From contig CAIUWK010000102.1 in NCBI GenBank assembly GCA_903902855.1, positions 50,566-114,565 of the forward strand: a DNA stretch of 64,000 nucleotides. Reading direction: 5' to 3'. Shown here piece after piece: positions 54,723 to 63,861 of the stretch. This stretch comes from an uncultured Geobacter sp. (lineage in GTDB: Bacteria; Desulfobacterota; Desulfuromonadia; Geobacterales; CAIOGM01). Positions within the stretch are counted from its first letter, which is position 1. Every line of letters begins with the position of its first letter. Below the pieces are notes generated by a model. The model searched no databases. It saw only the letters and a list, made by a program, of their open reading frames with translations, and was not told the origin of the DNA. The position numbers and the translations under genes were made by a program.

Positions 54723-55316
54723 ATGAAGCGGAACTATTTCGGGTTGTTCCTGTTGGTGATCGGATTCCTGTTCGTCATGGTGGCATCAGGTGAAGCGGCG
54801 GAAACTGTCGTAACTGCCAAGAACGAACTGGCCGTTCTCACCGGCTACGGCATCACCCATCGGGGTTTCGGCGATACCAGAACTCAGGTTCAGACCGTTG
54901 ACCTCATCGGCCGTTTCGGCTGGTTTCTGTCAAAAGAGGTGGGCGTCGGCTCCTGGTACCAGGGGCGTCATGAACTCTTGACGGAACTTCCGCTCCATCT
55001 GGTGGTGGACCCGAAAACCGCGGTGATCACCGGAGCATATTTTCTCGGGTGTTGGAAATTCACCTCCCTGGGCCCCTGGCTCCCCTATGCCTTTGCCGGT
55101 GGCGGGATCGTCTATACCGATATGGATCTTCCCACCATGGGGAGCAGTCTCAACTTTTCCTATCAGGGAGGGACCGGACTCCAGTACCTCCTCCGGCCTG
55201 ACCTGGCTGTCATGGGGGAGTACCGCTATCACCACATCTCCAACGCCGGTACCGCTACCCCCAATGAGCCGCTGAACTCAAGCCATTTCCTGGTGGGGAT
55301 TTCGCGGTTTTTCTAA
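54723..55316 (+). CDS. PagL-like lipid A 3-O-deacylase
   Basis: A 197-residue outer-membrane barrel with a signal peptide. The PagL active-site segment is present as YHHISNAG with H171 and S173 in H-x-S arrangement; E182 may be the third residue. PagL removes the 3-O acyl chain of lipid A at the outer leaflet. The barrel ends in phenylalanine. GGGGAGGAGG precedes the ATG. It is divergent from the envelope operon, and shares the subject of outer-membrane lipids with the operons at both ends of the window. Confidence 0.82.
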   Translation: MKRNYFGLFLLVIGFLFVMVASGEAAETVVTAKNELAVLTGYGITHRGFGDTRTQVQTVDLIGRFGWFLSKEVGVGSWYQGRHELLTELPLHLVVDPKTAVITGAYFLGCWKFTSLGPWLPYAFAGGGIVYTDMDLPTMGSSLNFSYQGGTGLQYLLRPDLAVMGEYRYHHISNAGTATPNEPLNSSHFLVGISRFF

Positions 55317-55354
55317 AAAAAATCGGCAATGCTTTCTATATTGCGATGAATCGC

Positions 55355-55383
55355 TTGTCACTTTAGAACCATGGCGCTACAAT
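55355..55383 (+). promoter_or_regulatory. Sigma70-type promoter of the DUF4410-like gene
   Basis: TTGTCA and TACAAT are separated by exactly 17 nt, each one base away from consensus, about 20 nt before AAGGAGG. Confidence 0.75.
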
Positions 55384-55407
55384 CGCCAAAAAATTTAAGG
55401 AGGATTT

Positions 55408-56013
55408 ATGAAGAGAATACTTTGCATGGTCGCACTGTTGGTAACCTGCGGGAGCGTCGGAGCGGCACTGGCCGATGATGCGGTGAAACCTCTTCCCAAA
55501 CCGGGGGTGTTAAACGAAGAGACCATCTTCACCGACAAGCGCCTCTCCCTCTACGACACCATCATTCTGCGGGAGTTCAAGACGGAGGGCGCCACCTATG
55601 AAAATCTGGATGAAGAGGCCGAAAAAACCAAGCTGGAGGCCATGAAGCCGCTCCTGGCCAGAACTCTCACCGACAGCACCGAGGTGGAACTGAAGATCCG
55701 CAAGCTGTTCAAAAACATTCAGAAAGGTGGAGAGGCCAAGGGGAGTGCCGTTATTCTGGAAGGGAGTTTTACGGAGTTCAACGGCGGCAGCCGCGCCCTC
55801 AGGTTTTGGGTCGGCTTCGGAGCCGGGAAGACCTATCTGAAGATCAAGGGACGTCTCATCGATGCCCAGTCGGGGAAAGAACTGGCGACCTTTGAGGATC
55901 AGGAGACCGGGTACAAAGGTATGGCCACCATGGAGAGCTTCAGCGACCTCTTCCCGCACCAGGCAAAGAGCTGCGGCGAGAATATCGCCGACTTCATGCA
56001 AAAACTCTACTGA
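55408..56013 (+). CDS. Exported DUF4410-like protein
   Basis: A 201-residue exported protein with a signal peptide (ending ALADD). The body resembles DUF4410, an alpha/beta fold with a VILEGSFTEFNGGSRALRFWVGFG core. The function is unknown; it has no lipobox. It has its own promoter and a downstream terminator. Confidence 0.78.
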   Translation: MKRILCMVALLVTCGSVGAALADDAVKPLPKPGVLNEETIFTDKRLSLYDTIILREFKTEGATYENLDEEAEKTKLEAMKPLLARTLTDSTEVELKIRKLFKNIQKGGEAKGSAVILEGSFTEFNGGSRALRFWVGFGAGKTYLKIKGRLIDAQSGKELATFEDQETGYKGMATMESFSDLFPHQAKSCGENIADFMQKLY

Positions 56014-56039
56014 AGCTGAAACAACAAGAATCCTGAAAA

Positions 56040-56068
56040 CGGGGGAGCGGATAACCGCTCCCCCGCTT
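56040..56068. terminator. Bidirectional terminator between convergent genes
   Basis: The stem CGGGGGAGCGG, loop ATAA and complement are flanked by CTTTC on one strand and by TTTTC on the other, so it can serve both the DUF4410-like gene and the seven-gene operon. Confidence 0.8.
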
Positions 56069-56130
56069 TCAATGGTGCATCAGCGACCGGCCAACCCCGG
56101 ATGGGGACGGAGCTGCAGGATGTTCAGGAT

Positions 56131-56739
56131 TCAGGAACGCTCCGGATAAAGTCTGGAGACGTCAGAGATGATCTTCCGGACAACCCGACGATCCTTCTCC
56201 GTATAGTTCATATCCCCCTTTCGCCCCTTGAACCCCAGATGATGGTAGTCGATCTTCGTGACCCTCAAGGGGCGGGCAAAGAGGCTGAAACTCTTTCTTG
56301 CCCGGGTCACCAGGGGAACCATGATTCCAGGGAGGGCGCTGGTGGTGATCAGCACCCCTTTGATCTCCCTGGGCATCTTCCGTACCGCCGGAGCGTACTT
56401 GTCGTCGGGCCAGTGGCAGAAGACGCTCATCCGCTCCAGCATCACCCGCACCAGAGAGGGGAGATCGTAACAGTTGATGGGGGCCGAGACGATGAGGCAG
56501 CGGGATTCCAGAATACTCTCCAGCAGCTCCTTCATGTCATCCCCCAGATGACACTCCCCCAGCTCATCTCCCGGCGCCCGCATGCAGCTCCGGCAGTTGT
56601 TGCAGAAGCCGATGGTCAGGTCACGGGCCTTGATGGAGCGGGTGTCGATCCCCTGAACGGTGAATCCCGCCTGCAGATCGGCACAGATCGTGTCGTTAAT
56701 CCCCTCTGCCCGCTGGGAAAAGTTGAGTATGGTGATCAT
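56131..56739 (-). CDS. Iron-sulfur flavoprotein / NAD(P)H-dependent FMN reductase
   Basis: A 202-residue flavodoxin-fold protein with a compact cysteine set CNNCRSCM...C (Cx2Cx2Cx10C) close to the [4Fe-4S] pattern of archaeal iron-sulfur flavoproteins, and an NCYDLPSL segment in the flavin-binding part. It could carry electrons between NAD(P)H and a redox partner; the radical SAM enzyme encoded just upstream needs such an electron source. It is the last gene of the operon; its start overlaps the previous stop by 4 nt. Confidence 0.82.
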   Translation of the reverse strand: MITILNFSQRAEGINDTICADLQAGFTVQGIDTRSIKARDLTIGFCNNCRSCMRAPGDELGECHLGDDMKELLESILESRCLIVSAPINCYDLPSLVRVMLERMSVFCHWPDDKYAPAVRKMPREIKGVLITTSALPGIMVPLVTRARKSFSLFARPLRVTKIDYHHLGFKGRKGDMNYTEKDRRVVRKIISDVSRLYPERS

Positions 56740-58088
56740 GAGAAGCCCCCTTCGGAACCGGCTATGGGTTGGTCGTGGGCCGCCAGGATGGCCAACTCCG
56801 CTCCGGAGAGATTCCCTCCCCGCCGGAGCAGATTATACCCCAGCGTGGTGAAACGCCCTCTGGGGGAGGAGAGTACCCGGGAGAAGATGGCCGGCCAACG
56901 GTACACCTCCTGGCGGACCTCCAGCCATCCCCGGTAGAGCCGTTCCGGGGTCATGAGCCTGGGCCGGAAGACCACCTGGGAATGATCGTACCGGCGCCAA
57001 TCCTGGTGAAGAATCCGCCCCTCCCGTTGGAACTGCTCAAAGAGCGCCGTGCCGGGATAGGGGGTGAGGACGTTGAAGGTGGCGACTCCGGGGGAGCAGT
57101 CGTCCAGAAAACGCAAGGTCCGGTCAAAAACGCTTTCATCATGGTCGTCAAAACCGAAGATGAGGGATGCCTCCAAGACGATCCCGGCATCCCGGACCCT
57201 CCGGATCAGGTCAACGGGTGAGGAGCCGCCGCTGTTCTTGGGAAGGTTGGCATAGGAGCCGGTGGCGGTCTCGATCCCCACGAAGATGCCGATGCACCCC
57301 GAGGCGGCCACCAGCCGGACCAGTTCCGGATCTTCGGCAAATCGAAGGTTAGCCTGCCCCCCCCATTTGAGCCCCATCCCTGCCATCCCCTTGAGGATCG
57401 GTCGGGCCCGCTCCGGGTCTCCCAGGATGTTGTCATCCAGAAAGATCGTGAGCTTGCCGCTGAAGGAGCGCAATTCCGCCAGGATATCATCCGGCTCCCG
57501 GTACCGGAAGCTCCGGCCGAAGTAAGGGGTAACCGTGCAGAAGGGGCAGTCGTAGGGGCACCCCCGGCTGGCCTGCACCGTCTGGGTGGTGAGATACCGC
57601 TTTCCCGCCAGAAGTTCCCGCCGGGGCCAGGGGACGGTGAGCAGGTTGCCGTCGGGAGGGGTAGAGCGGTAGAGCGGCCCAAGCCGGCCGACGAGACAAT
57701 CATCCAGGAGCCGCGCCATCACCGGTTCGGCCTCCCCCACCACCACCGCATCGGCATGGGTCAACGCCTCCTCAGGGAGGACCGAGGGGTGAATCCCCCC
57801 CATGACCACCGGAATCCCTTGAACGCGAAACCGGTCGGCGATCTCATAGGCCCGGGTGGCCTGGTGGGTCATGGCGGTGATCCCCACCAGATCATATGAT
57901 TGATCCCAGGGAATATCCTCCTGCACCTCGTCCACCAGGGTCACCTCCCAGGAGGGGGGAACCACGGCGGCCACCTGCTGCAGGGAGAGGGAGGGGAGCT
58001 GAAACCGCTTCACCCACCCCAGCTTGTGGGTCGCCGGGTAGACAAGGAGGAGACGGGGCCTGCTGTTTTGCGGCAGATGAACAGTCAT
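56736..58088 (-). CDS. B12-binding radical SAM enzyme in a lipid/polyene operon
   Basis: A 450-residue protein with an N-terminal cobalamin-binding Rossmann fold (about 10-140; GGIHPSVLPEEA, VVGEAEP) and a radical SAM core whose cysteines C177, C181 and C184 form CPYDCPFC. The family carries out methylations and ring formation on unactivated carbons, often on lipids or polyketides. The position within a ketosynthase operon suggests modification of the acyl product. Both ends overlap neighbours by 4 nt. Confidence 0.9.
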   Translation of the reverse strand: MTVHLPQNSRPRLLLVYPATHKLGWVKRFQLPSLSLQQVAAVVPPSWEVTLVDEVQEDIPWDQSYDLVGITAMTHQATRAYEIADRFRVQGIPVVMGGIHPSVLPEEALTHADAVVVGEAEPVMARLLDDCLVGRLGPLYRSTPPDGNLLTVPWPRRELLAGKRYLTTQTVQASRGCPYDCPFCTVTPYFGRSFRYREPDDILAELRSFSGKLTIFLDDNILGDPERARPILKGMAGMGLKWGGQANLRFAEDPELVRLVAASGCIGIFVGIETATGSYANLPKNSGGSSPVDLIRRVRDAGIVLEASLIFGFDDHDESVFDRTLRFLDDCSPGVATFNVLTPYPGTALFEQFQREGRILHQDWRRYDHSQVVFRPRLMTPERLYRGWLEVRQEVYRWPAIFSRVLSSPRGRFTTLGYNLLRRGGNLSGAELAILAAHDQPIAGSEGGFS

Positions 58089-60610
58089 GATATCCTGGGG
58101 TCTCCCCGCAGCGCCAGCAACGCCGGCAGTGAGACGAGGGAAAAAAAGGCGGTGGCAATGATCCCGTAATTGGTGGCCCAGCCGATGGAGGACATGGCCC
58201 CGTAATCGGTGAAGGCCAGGGAGCCGAAACCGGCGATGGTGGTGAGGGCCGACAGAAGCACGGCCCGCCCCGCCTGGATGAACTGTTCACGCTGTTCCGG
58301 CCCGGCGATTCCTGCCCGGTGAAAGATATGAAGCCCGTAATCGCTTCCCATCCCCAGGATGGTGACCACGACCATGGAGTTCATGAAGTTGATCTTCATC
58401 CCGGTGAGGGCCATGAGCCCCAGCATGGCGATCCCCCCGGCAAAGACCGGGAAAAGTGTGGCAAAGATCCCGGCAGGTGCGTCGAAATGGGAGATGAGGA
58501 GGAGCATCACGAGGAGGCTCCCCAGGAGGAGGCTCCAGCCGAAACTTCGGCGCACCGACGAGGAGAGTTGCTCCCCCACCAGATCGATCCCCGTTACCCT
58601 CGCTCCGGGAACCTCAACCGCCAGTTCCTTCAGGAACCGCTCACGGTGAAACTCCTCCCCTTGGTAGGAGAGGTGACTGAGAAGCCGCCAGACTCCGTCG
58701 TGCTTTACCAGATGCCGCTCCACCACCCCCTTCAGCGGCGAGGCGGAGAGCCTCTGCACCGCTACGGCAGCGCCGTTACTCCGGGAGTCTGCCAGGAGGG
58801 CGATCCCGGTCAGGGCTGGCGCAAAAGAGGCAGGATCGAACCCGTTCTTCTCCAGGGCCAGGCGGAGCCTCCCCGAGGGATCGCTTCCCCCTAGGGCCGT
58901 CGTCAGCAACCCGGTCATCTCCCCTTGCCGCCTGGGTCCGTTGATGATCTGCCCCAGAGAGGACCAGGCCACCAGCTCTCCCCTCTGGCGGTACCGCTCG
59001 GCCAAGGCGTCAGCCCTGGCTCCCCTGGCCAGAACCTCATCGAGATCACTCCCCTCCACGGCCACCATGAGGGACTTGGGGCTCAGGTTCAGGTGCTGCT
59101 CGATCTTCTCCTGGGTCAGCATCGCCTCCGACTGCCGCGGCTGGAGCTTTTTCAGATCCCCCTCGAAGCCGATACGGGTAGCGGCACCCAGTAACAGCAC
59201 GATGAGGAGAGCGGTGAGAATGGTTATCCCCCCCCGGAACCGGAGAGAGCCGTCCCAGATCAGTCCCAGGCCGAAGAAGGGAAGTGGGCGGTAAACGGCA
59301 TGGGGGAAGCGCTGTTCAGTGAAGATGAGAAGTGGCGGCAGGAAGAAATAGGTGGCGTAGAGGGAAAAGAGGACCCCCAGCCCCACGAGCAGCCCCAGCT
59401 CGAAGAGCGCCCGGACGTCGGAGATGGTGAGAGCCAGAAACGGCACAGCAGTAGTAAAGGCTGCGGTGAAGACCCCGTGACCGGTCTCGGTGATGGCCGA
59501 CCGGAGCGCCTCATGAACCTCCACACCCGCAGCCCGTTCCGTATAAAACCGGTCATAGATATGGATGGAGTAGTCGGTCCCCAGGCCGATGATGAGGGCG
59601 GTGAAGGCGAAGGAGATGATATGGATGGAGGAGAGAAAGAGCCCGGCCATCCCCAAGGACAGGAAAGCGCCGCAGAAGATGATCACCGGGATGAGGAGCG
59701 TGGGGAGGAGCCGCCGGTAGGTGAAGTAGAAGATGCCCAGAACCACCAGCAGAGAGGAGACGATGCAGGAGATGATGTTCCCCTTCATGCTCGCCTCGTC
59801 GATGACCGCGCTCAGGTGGGCGCCGGCACAGGAGATCCGGACCGTGGCGCCGGCCCGGGCGCCGTTAATGGCCGTCACCAGTTTTCGGGCAAAGGCCATC
59901 TCCTGCACCGGTCTGGCCGGTTCGGCGATGATGACCAGGAGCCGACCGTCCCGGGAGAGAAAATAGGGGGAGGAGCTGTCCAGGTCCAGGGTTCGGCTCG
60001 CCTGCCGGAGTCGGGGGAGGATCAGCTCCCGGAGCCCCAGGGGATCTCCTGCGATAAGCTCCCGTGACATCATCCCCCCCTGTCCCGCCAGTTCGGTGGC
60101 GGCACGCCGGAGCTCCCGGTCCATCCCCTGGGGGGTGAGCCGCTCCTTCAGAGTCGCCAGATCAGCCGGAGTGAGGAAGAGTTCGGGCCGGGTCACGGCA
60201 TAGCTGACAAAGGCGGCAAAGGAGTCGGCCTCGGCGGGGTCCATGGTCCGCCAGGTGACTTTTTTGAAGGCCGGGCTCCCGTCGACCTTGAGAGCGGTGA
60301 GCTTCCGGGCGAAATCCGTGGCCGCCGGAATCAGCGCTTCCTTCTCCCCCTCCAGGACAAAGAACGCCTCCTGACCGCTTCCGGTCCACTCCAGAGAGTC
60401 CAGAAACAGCCGGAGCGCCCCCTTTTCAGCGGGAAAAAGCCGGAAGATGTCGAACTCGAAGCGGGTGGTCGTCACCCCCCAGAGGGCCGGTATGAGCAGG
60501 AAGAGCGCCCCCAGGAGGACCATGCGGGGAGAGCGGACGGAGACGCGCCAGATCCAGGTGAGATGGCGGGTGACGGCGGCGTTGAGGAAGGCAAAGAGAC
60601 GACGGATCAT
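58085..60610 (-). CDS. MMPL/RND-family lipid exporter
   Basis: An 841-residue protein with an RND layout: about 12 hydrophobic helices in two halves, each with a large periplasmic loop. Charged residues of helices 4 and 10 occur in GTDYSIHIYDRF and MGSDYGLHIFHRA, as in MMPL exporters that move hydrophobic products. Related exporters sit in aryl-polyene and hopanoid clusters. Its neighbours suggest it exports the product of the ketosynthases, with the LolA-like protein as periplasmic carrier. Overlaps both neighbours by 4 nt. Confidence 0.92.
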   Translation of the reverse strand: MIRRLFAFLNAAVTRHLTWIWRVSVRSPRMVLLGALFLLIPALWGVTTTRFEFDIFRLFPAEKGALRLFLDSLEWTGSGQEAFFVLEGEKEALIPAATDFARKLTALKVDGSPAFKKVTWRTMDPAEADSFAAFVSYAVTRPELFLTPADLATLKERLTPQGMDRELRRAATELAGQGGMMSRELIAGDPLGLRELILPRLRQASRTLDLDSSSPYFLSRDGRLLVIIAEPARPVQEMAFARKLVTAINGARAGATVRISCAGAHLSAVIDEASMKGNIISCIVSSLLVVLGIFYFTYRRLLPTLLIPVIIFCGAFLSLGMAGLFLSSIHIISFAFTALIIGLGTDYSIHIYDRFYTERAAGVEVHEALRSAITETGHGVFTAAFTTAVPFLALTISDVRALFELGLLVGLGVLFSLYATYFFLPPLLIFTEQRFPHAVYRPLPFFGLGLIWDGSLRFRGGITILTALLIVLLLGAATRIGFEGDLKKLQPRQSEAMLTQEKIEQHLNLSPKSLMVAVEGSDLDEVLARGARADALAERYRQRGELVAWSSLGQIINGPRRQGEMTGLLTTALGGSDPSGRLRLALEKNGFDPASFAPALTGIALLADSRSNGAAVAVQRLSASPLKGVVERHLVKHDGVWRLLSHLSYQGEEFHRERFLKELAVEVPGARVTGIDLVGEQLSSSVRRSFGWSLLLGSLLVMLLLISHFDAPAGIFATLFPVFAGGIAMLGLMALTGMKINFMNSMVVVTILGMGSDYGLHIFHRAGIAGPEQREQFIQAGRAVLLSALTTIAGFGSLAFTDYGAMSSIGWATNYGIIATAFFSLVSLPALLALRGDPRIS

Positions 60611-61215
60611 TCCAGACGGAACTCCCTGTCCGTGAGTCCCACGTTTTTCTTCATGTTCCGGAAGGTGATGCTGTTCCGGTCGCCGTTCTGTTCCTCGATG
60701 ACGATCTTTTTGATCCGGCCGTCATCCAGGAAGAGGAGGGTCAGCTCCCGAACCCCCTGCTTTCCCTGGGGCGTAATCCTGAGGGTGCAGTTCTCCCCCT
60801 GGCGATCGGCCTGCATCCGCACCCCCTCGGGAAGGGAGGTGATGGGTTTGTCCAGGTAGGCAAACCATTGCCCCAGACCTTCCCCAACAGGGAGCGGGAT
60901 CTTCTGACGGCTCTTCTGGGCGGGGTAGAAGATGGTGAGGTCGCTGTTTTCCAGAAGGAGTCGGCTGGGGTAGGGAGCAAAAATCTCCATGAAGAAGGTT
61001 CCTGGGCGCCGGAACCGGACCCGACCGGAGGAGGTCAGCTTCTTTTTCATGAGTGAAAGCTGCTTTTCCTGAGTAATCTCCGCCGTGAAGTCGGTCATCC
61101 CCGCGAAACCCCGGCGGAGGAGCTCCAGCCCCTCCAGGGGGGTGAGCGGTTCGGCGGCGGCCAGGGTTGCGACACCGAAAATCAGGAGGAGCAGTAGTAT
61201 CGGTAGCCGGGTCAT
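60607..61215 (-). CDS. LolA-like periplasmic lipid carrier
   Basis: A 202-residue protein with a signal peptide (ending LAAAEP) and the LolA fold (RGFAGMTDFTAEITQEKQ, RPGTFFMEIFAPYPSRLLLENSDLTIFYP). LolA-like proteins carry lipidic molecules across the periplasm. In aryl-polyene clusters a LolA-like gene always sits with an MMPL exporter, as here. It starts and ends in 4-nt overlaps. Confidence 0.88.
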   Translation of the reverse strand: MTRLPILLLLLIFGVATLAAAEPLTPLEGLELLRRGFAGMTDFTAEITQEKQLSLMKKKLTSSGRVRFRRPGTFFMEIFAPYPSRLLLENSDLTIFYPAQKSRQKIPLPVGEGLGQWFAYLDKPITSLPEGVRMQADRQGENCTLRITPQGKQGVRELTLLFLDDGRIKKIVIEEQNGDRNSITFRNMKKNVGLTDREFRLE

Positions 61216-61589
61216 GGCGCACCCACCCCCAGAGTGAGGGTGGCAGTGGCCACCGTTTCCCCGGCACGAGTGATCTCACCTTCACAGAGGATGAGACGGC
61301 CGAACCTCTTGACGATCCGGACGGCAATGGTCAGGGAATCCCCCGCAGTGACCGGTTTCAGAAACTCGGCCCGATCGATGGCTGCCAGGGAACCGATCTC
61401 CCCCTCCTGCTCAATGGCCACCACTCCAGCTAACTGGGCCACGGCCTCCACCAGGAGGAGCGGCGAAGAGTCGGGGAGATGAGTGATCAGGGCGATGGCC
61501 TGGGCGCTCACCCCCGGCTCCAGAGAGGTGATACGGTCGAGAAAGAGGAACGGGTTGCGGTGGGGGAGGCGTGTAGCGGGATCAATCAC
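61212..61589 (-). CDS. Hot-dog-fold 3-hydroxyacyl-ACP dehydratase (ApeP/FabZ-like)
   Basis: A 125-residue single hot-dog domain beginning LPHRNPFLFLDRI, the FabZ-like substrate loop. The second motif VEAVAQLAGV holds the catalytic glutamate. The GHFPxxPVxPG segment is shortened (THLPDSSPLLL), as in ApeP-type dehydratases. It would dehydrate 3-hydroxyacyl-ACP during chain building. The GTG start in the GTGA overlap with the previous stop fits the family start; the longer upstream frame lies within the preceding gene. Confidence 0.82.
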   Translation of the reverse strand: MIDPATRLPHRNPFLFLDRITSLEPGVSAQAIALITHLPDSSPLLLVEAVAQLAGVVAIEQEGEIGSLAAIDRAEFLKPVTAGDSLTIAVRIVKRFGRLILCEGEITRAGETVATATLTLGVGAP

Positions 61590-62629
61590 GGTGAATCGGC
61601 TCCCTGGAAGCTCACGGCAAACCACGGCCCCTCCGGAGAGGCTGCCAGGTGAAGGCCGGTGCCTCCGGGAGCGAGGGTCAGAAGCTGCGCCGCCATGGCG
61701 ATCCCACCCATGGCAAGGGATCGCCCCACAAGCGCGCCGGTGTCCAGTCGGGGGAGTTCGGGGAAGAGTCCGGCCAATTCCTTGCACTCCGCAGCCACCC
61801 CGGAGAGGGAGAGGAGTTCCGGTTGGGGGAAACCGGTGAGGAGCCGGGAGAGCCCCTCCTCTTCCCTTCCCGCAGGGAGGAGACCTATTGTTCTGATACC
61901 GGAGAGGCGTCCCCGAATCCGGGCACCGCGACGGGCGGCATGATCACCCCGCTCCAGGACCAGAATCCCCGATCCTTCGCCGAAACCTCTCCCCCACCCG
62001 CCGGAGCGAAGTTGGCCCAGGGCGCGAAATCCCTTGAGGATGACCGGGATGATCTCGTCAACCCCTCCCACGAGCATGATATCGGCCCGCCCTTCCTCCA
62101 GGAACCGCTGCGCCAGGAGGAGGGCCGACTCGGCGGAACAGAACCGCTGGACCATGGTGACGTTGGGTCCCTTGAGCCGGTATTCGATGGAGCTGTTACT
62201 GGCCGCGGCGTTGGGGACGGTATTGGGGAAGAGCATGGGGATGAGGCCGTCGGCGCCGCCGGAAAAGTACCCTTTCAGGAACTCCGAAGAGTTGGTGATC
62301 CCGCCGAAGCCGCACCCCATCACGATCCCGATGCGGGTGGGGTCCAGTTCATCCAGCGAAATGGCGGCGTCCTTCAGCGCCATCCCTGCCGCCACGATGG
62401 CGAACTGGCTGCAGCGGTCGAATTTGCGCGCCTTCAGCGGCGGCATGAAATCTGCCACCCTGAAGGCAGAGGCCGGAGCCCATTCCTCCCCTGGTCCCGG
62501 CAACATTTCAGAAGGGAGCGACTGAAAACAGCTCCGGTTATTACGGATAGCCTCCAGGAGCGGCTCTATTCCCACCCCTGCGGCAGAGACCGCACCGACG
62601 CCGGTTATGACCAGAGAAAGGGGGCTCAT
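61586..62629 (-). CDS. Ketosynthase-like partner (chain-length-factor-type), His residues lost
   Basis: A 347-residue KS-fold protein, shorter than FabF. It keeps a cysteine at the nucleophile site (C164 in QRFCSAES), but the HGTGT histidine region reads SGVAAECKE and the GHxxGAAG histidine region reads VGRSLAMGG, so neither catalytic histidine is present. It is probably a non-condensing partner of the intact ketosynthase encoded just upstream, like a chain-length factor. Unusually, CLFs normally lose the cysteine as well. Start and stop overlap neighbours by 4 nt. Confidence 0.82.
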   Translation of the reverse strand: MSPLSLVITGVGAVSAAGVGIEPLLEAIRNNRSCFQSLPSEMLPGPGEEWAPASAFRVADFMPPLKARKFDRCSQFAIVAAGMALKDAAISLDELDPTRIGIVMGCGFGGITNSSEFLKGYFSGGADGLIPMLFPNTVPNAAASNSSIEYRLKGPNVTMVQRFCSAESALLLAQRFLEEGRADIMLVGGVDEIIPVILKGFRALGQLRSGGWGRGFGEGSGILVLERGDHAARRGARIRGRLSGIRTIGLLPAGREEEGLSRLLTGFPQPELLSLSGVAAECKELAGLFPELPRLDTGALVGRSLAMGGIAMAAQLLTLAPGGTGLHLAASPEGPWFAVSFQGADSP

Positions 62630-63831
62630 CTTCCCAGCACCAGGGTGGTGATGTTGCCGCCAAAGGCAAAGGAGTTGGAAAGGGCGACGGTCGCCTCCGA
62701 CTCCCGGAGCCCGGCGTGGCAGTACTCCAGATCGCAGTCGGGATCACTCCCCCGGAAATGGAGCGTCCGGGGGATGAACCCGCCGTCCAGGGCAATGATG
62801 GTGGCAAGGGCTTCGATGGCTCCGGCGGCGCCCAGACAGTGACCGGTGAGCCCCTTGGTGGAGATAAGCGGCACCGTCGGCGCCTGTTCTCCGAAAACGA
62901 GTTTCATCCCCTTGGTCTCCACCACGTCGTTGAGAGGTGTGCCGGTGCCGTGGGCATTGACCCACCCCACGCTGTCGCAGGAAACCCCGGCATGCTCCAG
63001 AGCATAACGCATCACCCGGGCCGCATCGGAACCGGTGGGCTCCGGCGCGGTCATGTGATACCCCTCGCCGGTCATGGCGTACCCGTGTATCCTCCCCAGG
63101 ATTGCTGCTCCCCGTTGCCGGGCCTCATCTTCCCGCTCCAGAACCAGGAAAGCGGCCCCTTCCCCCAGGGAAATCCCCTCCCGCCCCAGGCTGAAGGGGG
63201 CACAGGGATTGGGGTCCACCACTCGCAAAGAGTTGAACCCGGCATAGGTGAGGAGAGAGAGGGCGTCGGTCCCGCCACAGAGGGCCGCCTTGACTCTTCC
63301 GGTGGCCACCAGGTCGGCTCCCCAGCCGATGGCCGTGGCCGACGATGAACAGGCCGTGGTGATGCTCCCCTGGTAGCCGGCCAGTTGAAAGCGATTGGCC
63401 AGGACCGTGGCGGTCCGATCGGGGAGGAGTCCCGCCAGGAGCGCCGGATCTTTCCGGCGTCCCTCCAACTCCCCCTTGAACCATTGCTCCCCGTGGAGCA
63501 TCCCGGCGGCGCCGGCCCCCACGGAGACCCCCAGGTCAAAGGAGTCGTACCAGGCCAGAGCCCCGGATCGACTCAGAGCCTCCTGCGCCGCGATGACGGC
63601 AAACTGGTCCGCCCGGGAGAGCCGGGTTGCCTCTTTCCGGTCGAAGCGGTCACGGGGGTCATATCCACGCACCTCGGCCCCTATACGGGCAGGGAAACCG
63701 GAAACGTCGAAGAGTTCCACCGGGCCAATGCCGCTCTCCCCTTGGCGCAGGGCCGCGGTGAAGGTGGGAATATCGCGCCCCGCAGCGCAGAAAATGCCTA
63801 TTCCGGTTATGGCGATGGCTGTTTCAAACAT
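62626..63831 (-). CDS. FabF-like beta-ketoacyl-ACP synthase
   Basis: A 401-residue ketosynthase with a full catalytic triad: C161 in TTACSSSA, H294 in NAHGTGTPLND and H331 in TGHCLGAAG. It would perform decarboxylative condensation on ACP-bound acyl chains, presumably as a heterodimer with the next gene's product. It lies far from any fab cluster, with exporters, pointing to a specialised lipid or polyene. TCAGGACACTC precedes the ATG. Upstream native DNA is replaced by what seems to be a transposable element. Confidence 0.92.
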   Translation of the reverse strand: MFETAIAITGIGIFCAAGRDIPTFTAALRQGESGIGPVELFDVSGFPARIGAEVRGYDPRDRFDRKEATRLSRADQFAVIAAQEALSRSGALAWYDSFDLGVSVGAGAAGMLHGEQWFKGELEGRRKDPALLAGLLPDRTATVLANRFQLAGYQGSITTACSSSATAIGWGADLVATGRVKAALCGGTDALSLLTYAGFNSLRVVDPNPCAPFSLGREGISLGEGAAFLVLEREDEARQRGAAILGRIHGYAMTGEGYHMTAPEPTGSDAARVMRYALEHAGVSCDSVGWVNAHGTGTPLNDVVETKGMKLVFGEQAPTVPLISTKGLTGHCLGAAGAIEALATIIALDGGFIPRTLHFRGSDPDCDLEYCHAGLRESEATVALSNSFAFGGNITTLVLGR

Positions 63832-63861
63832 GAGTGTCCTGAAATCGTCGAGAGCCCACTA

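Noticed and set aside
56131..63831. Complete aryl-polyene cluster
   Set aside because: Ammonia-lyase, ligase, ACP, ketoreductase and methyltransferase genes typical of such clusters are not in the window, and radical SAM and flavoprotein genes are extra; called only APE-like.
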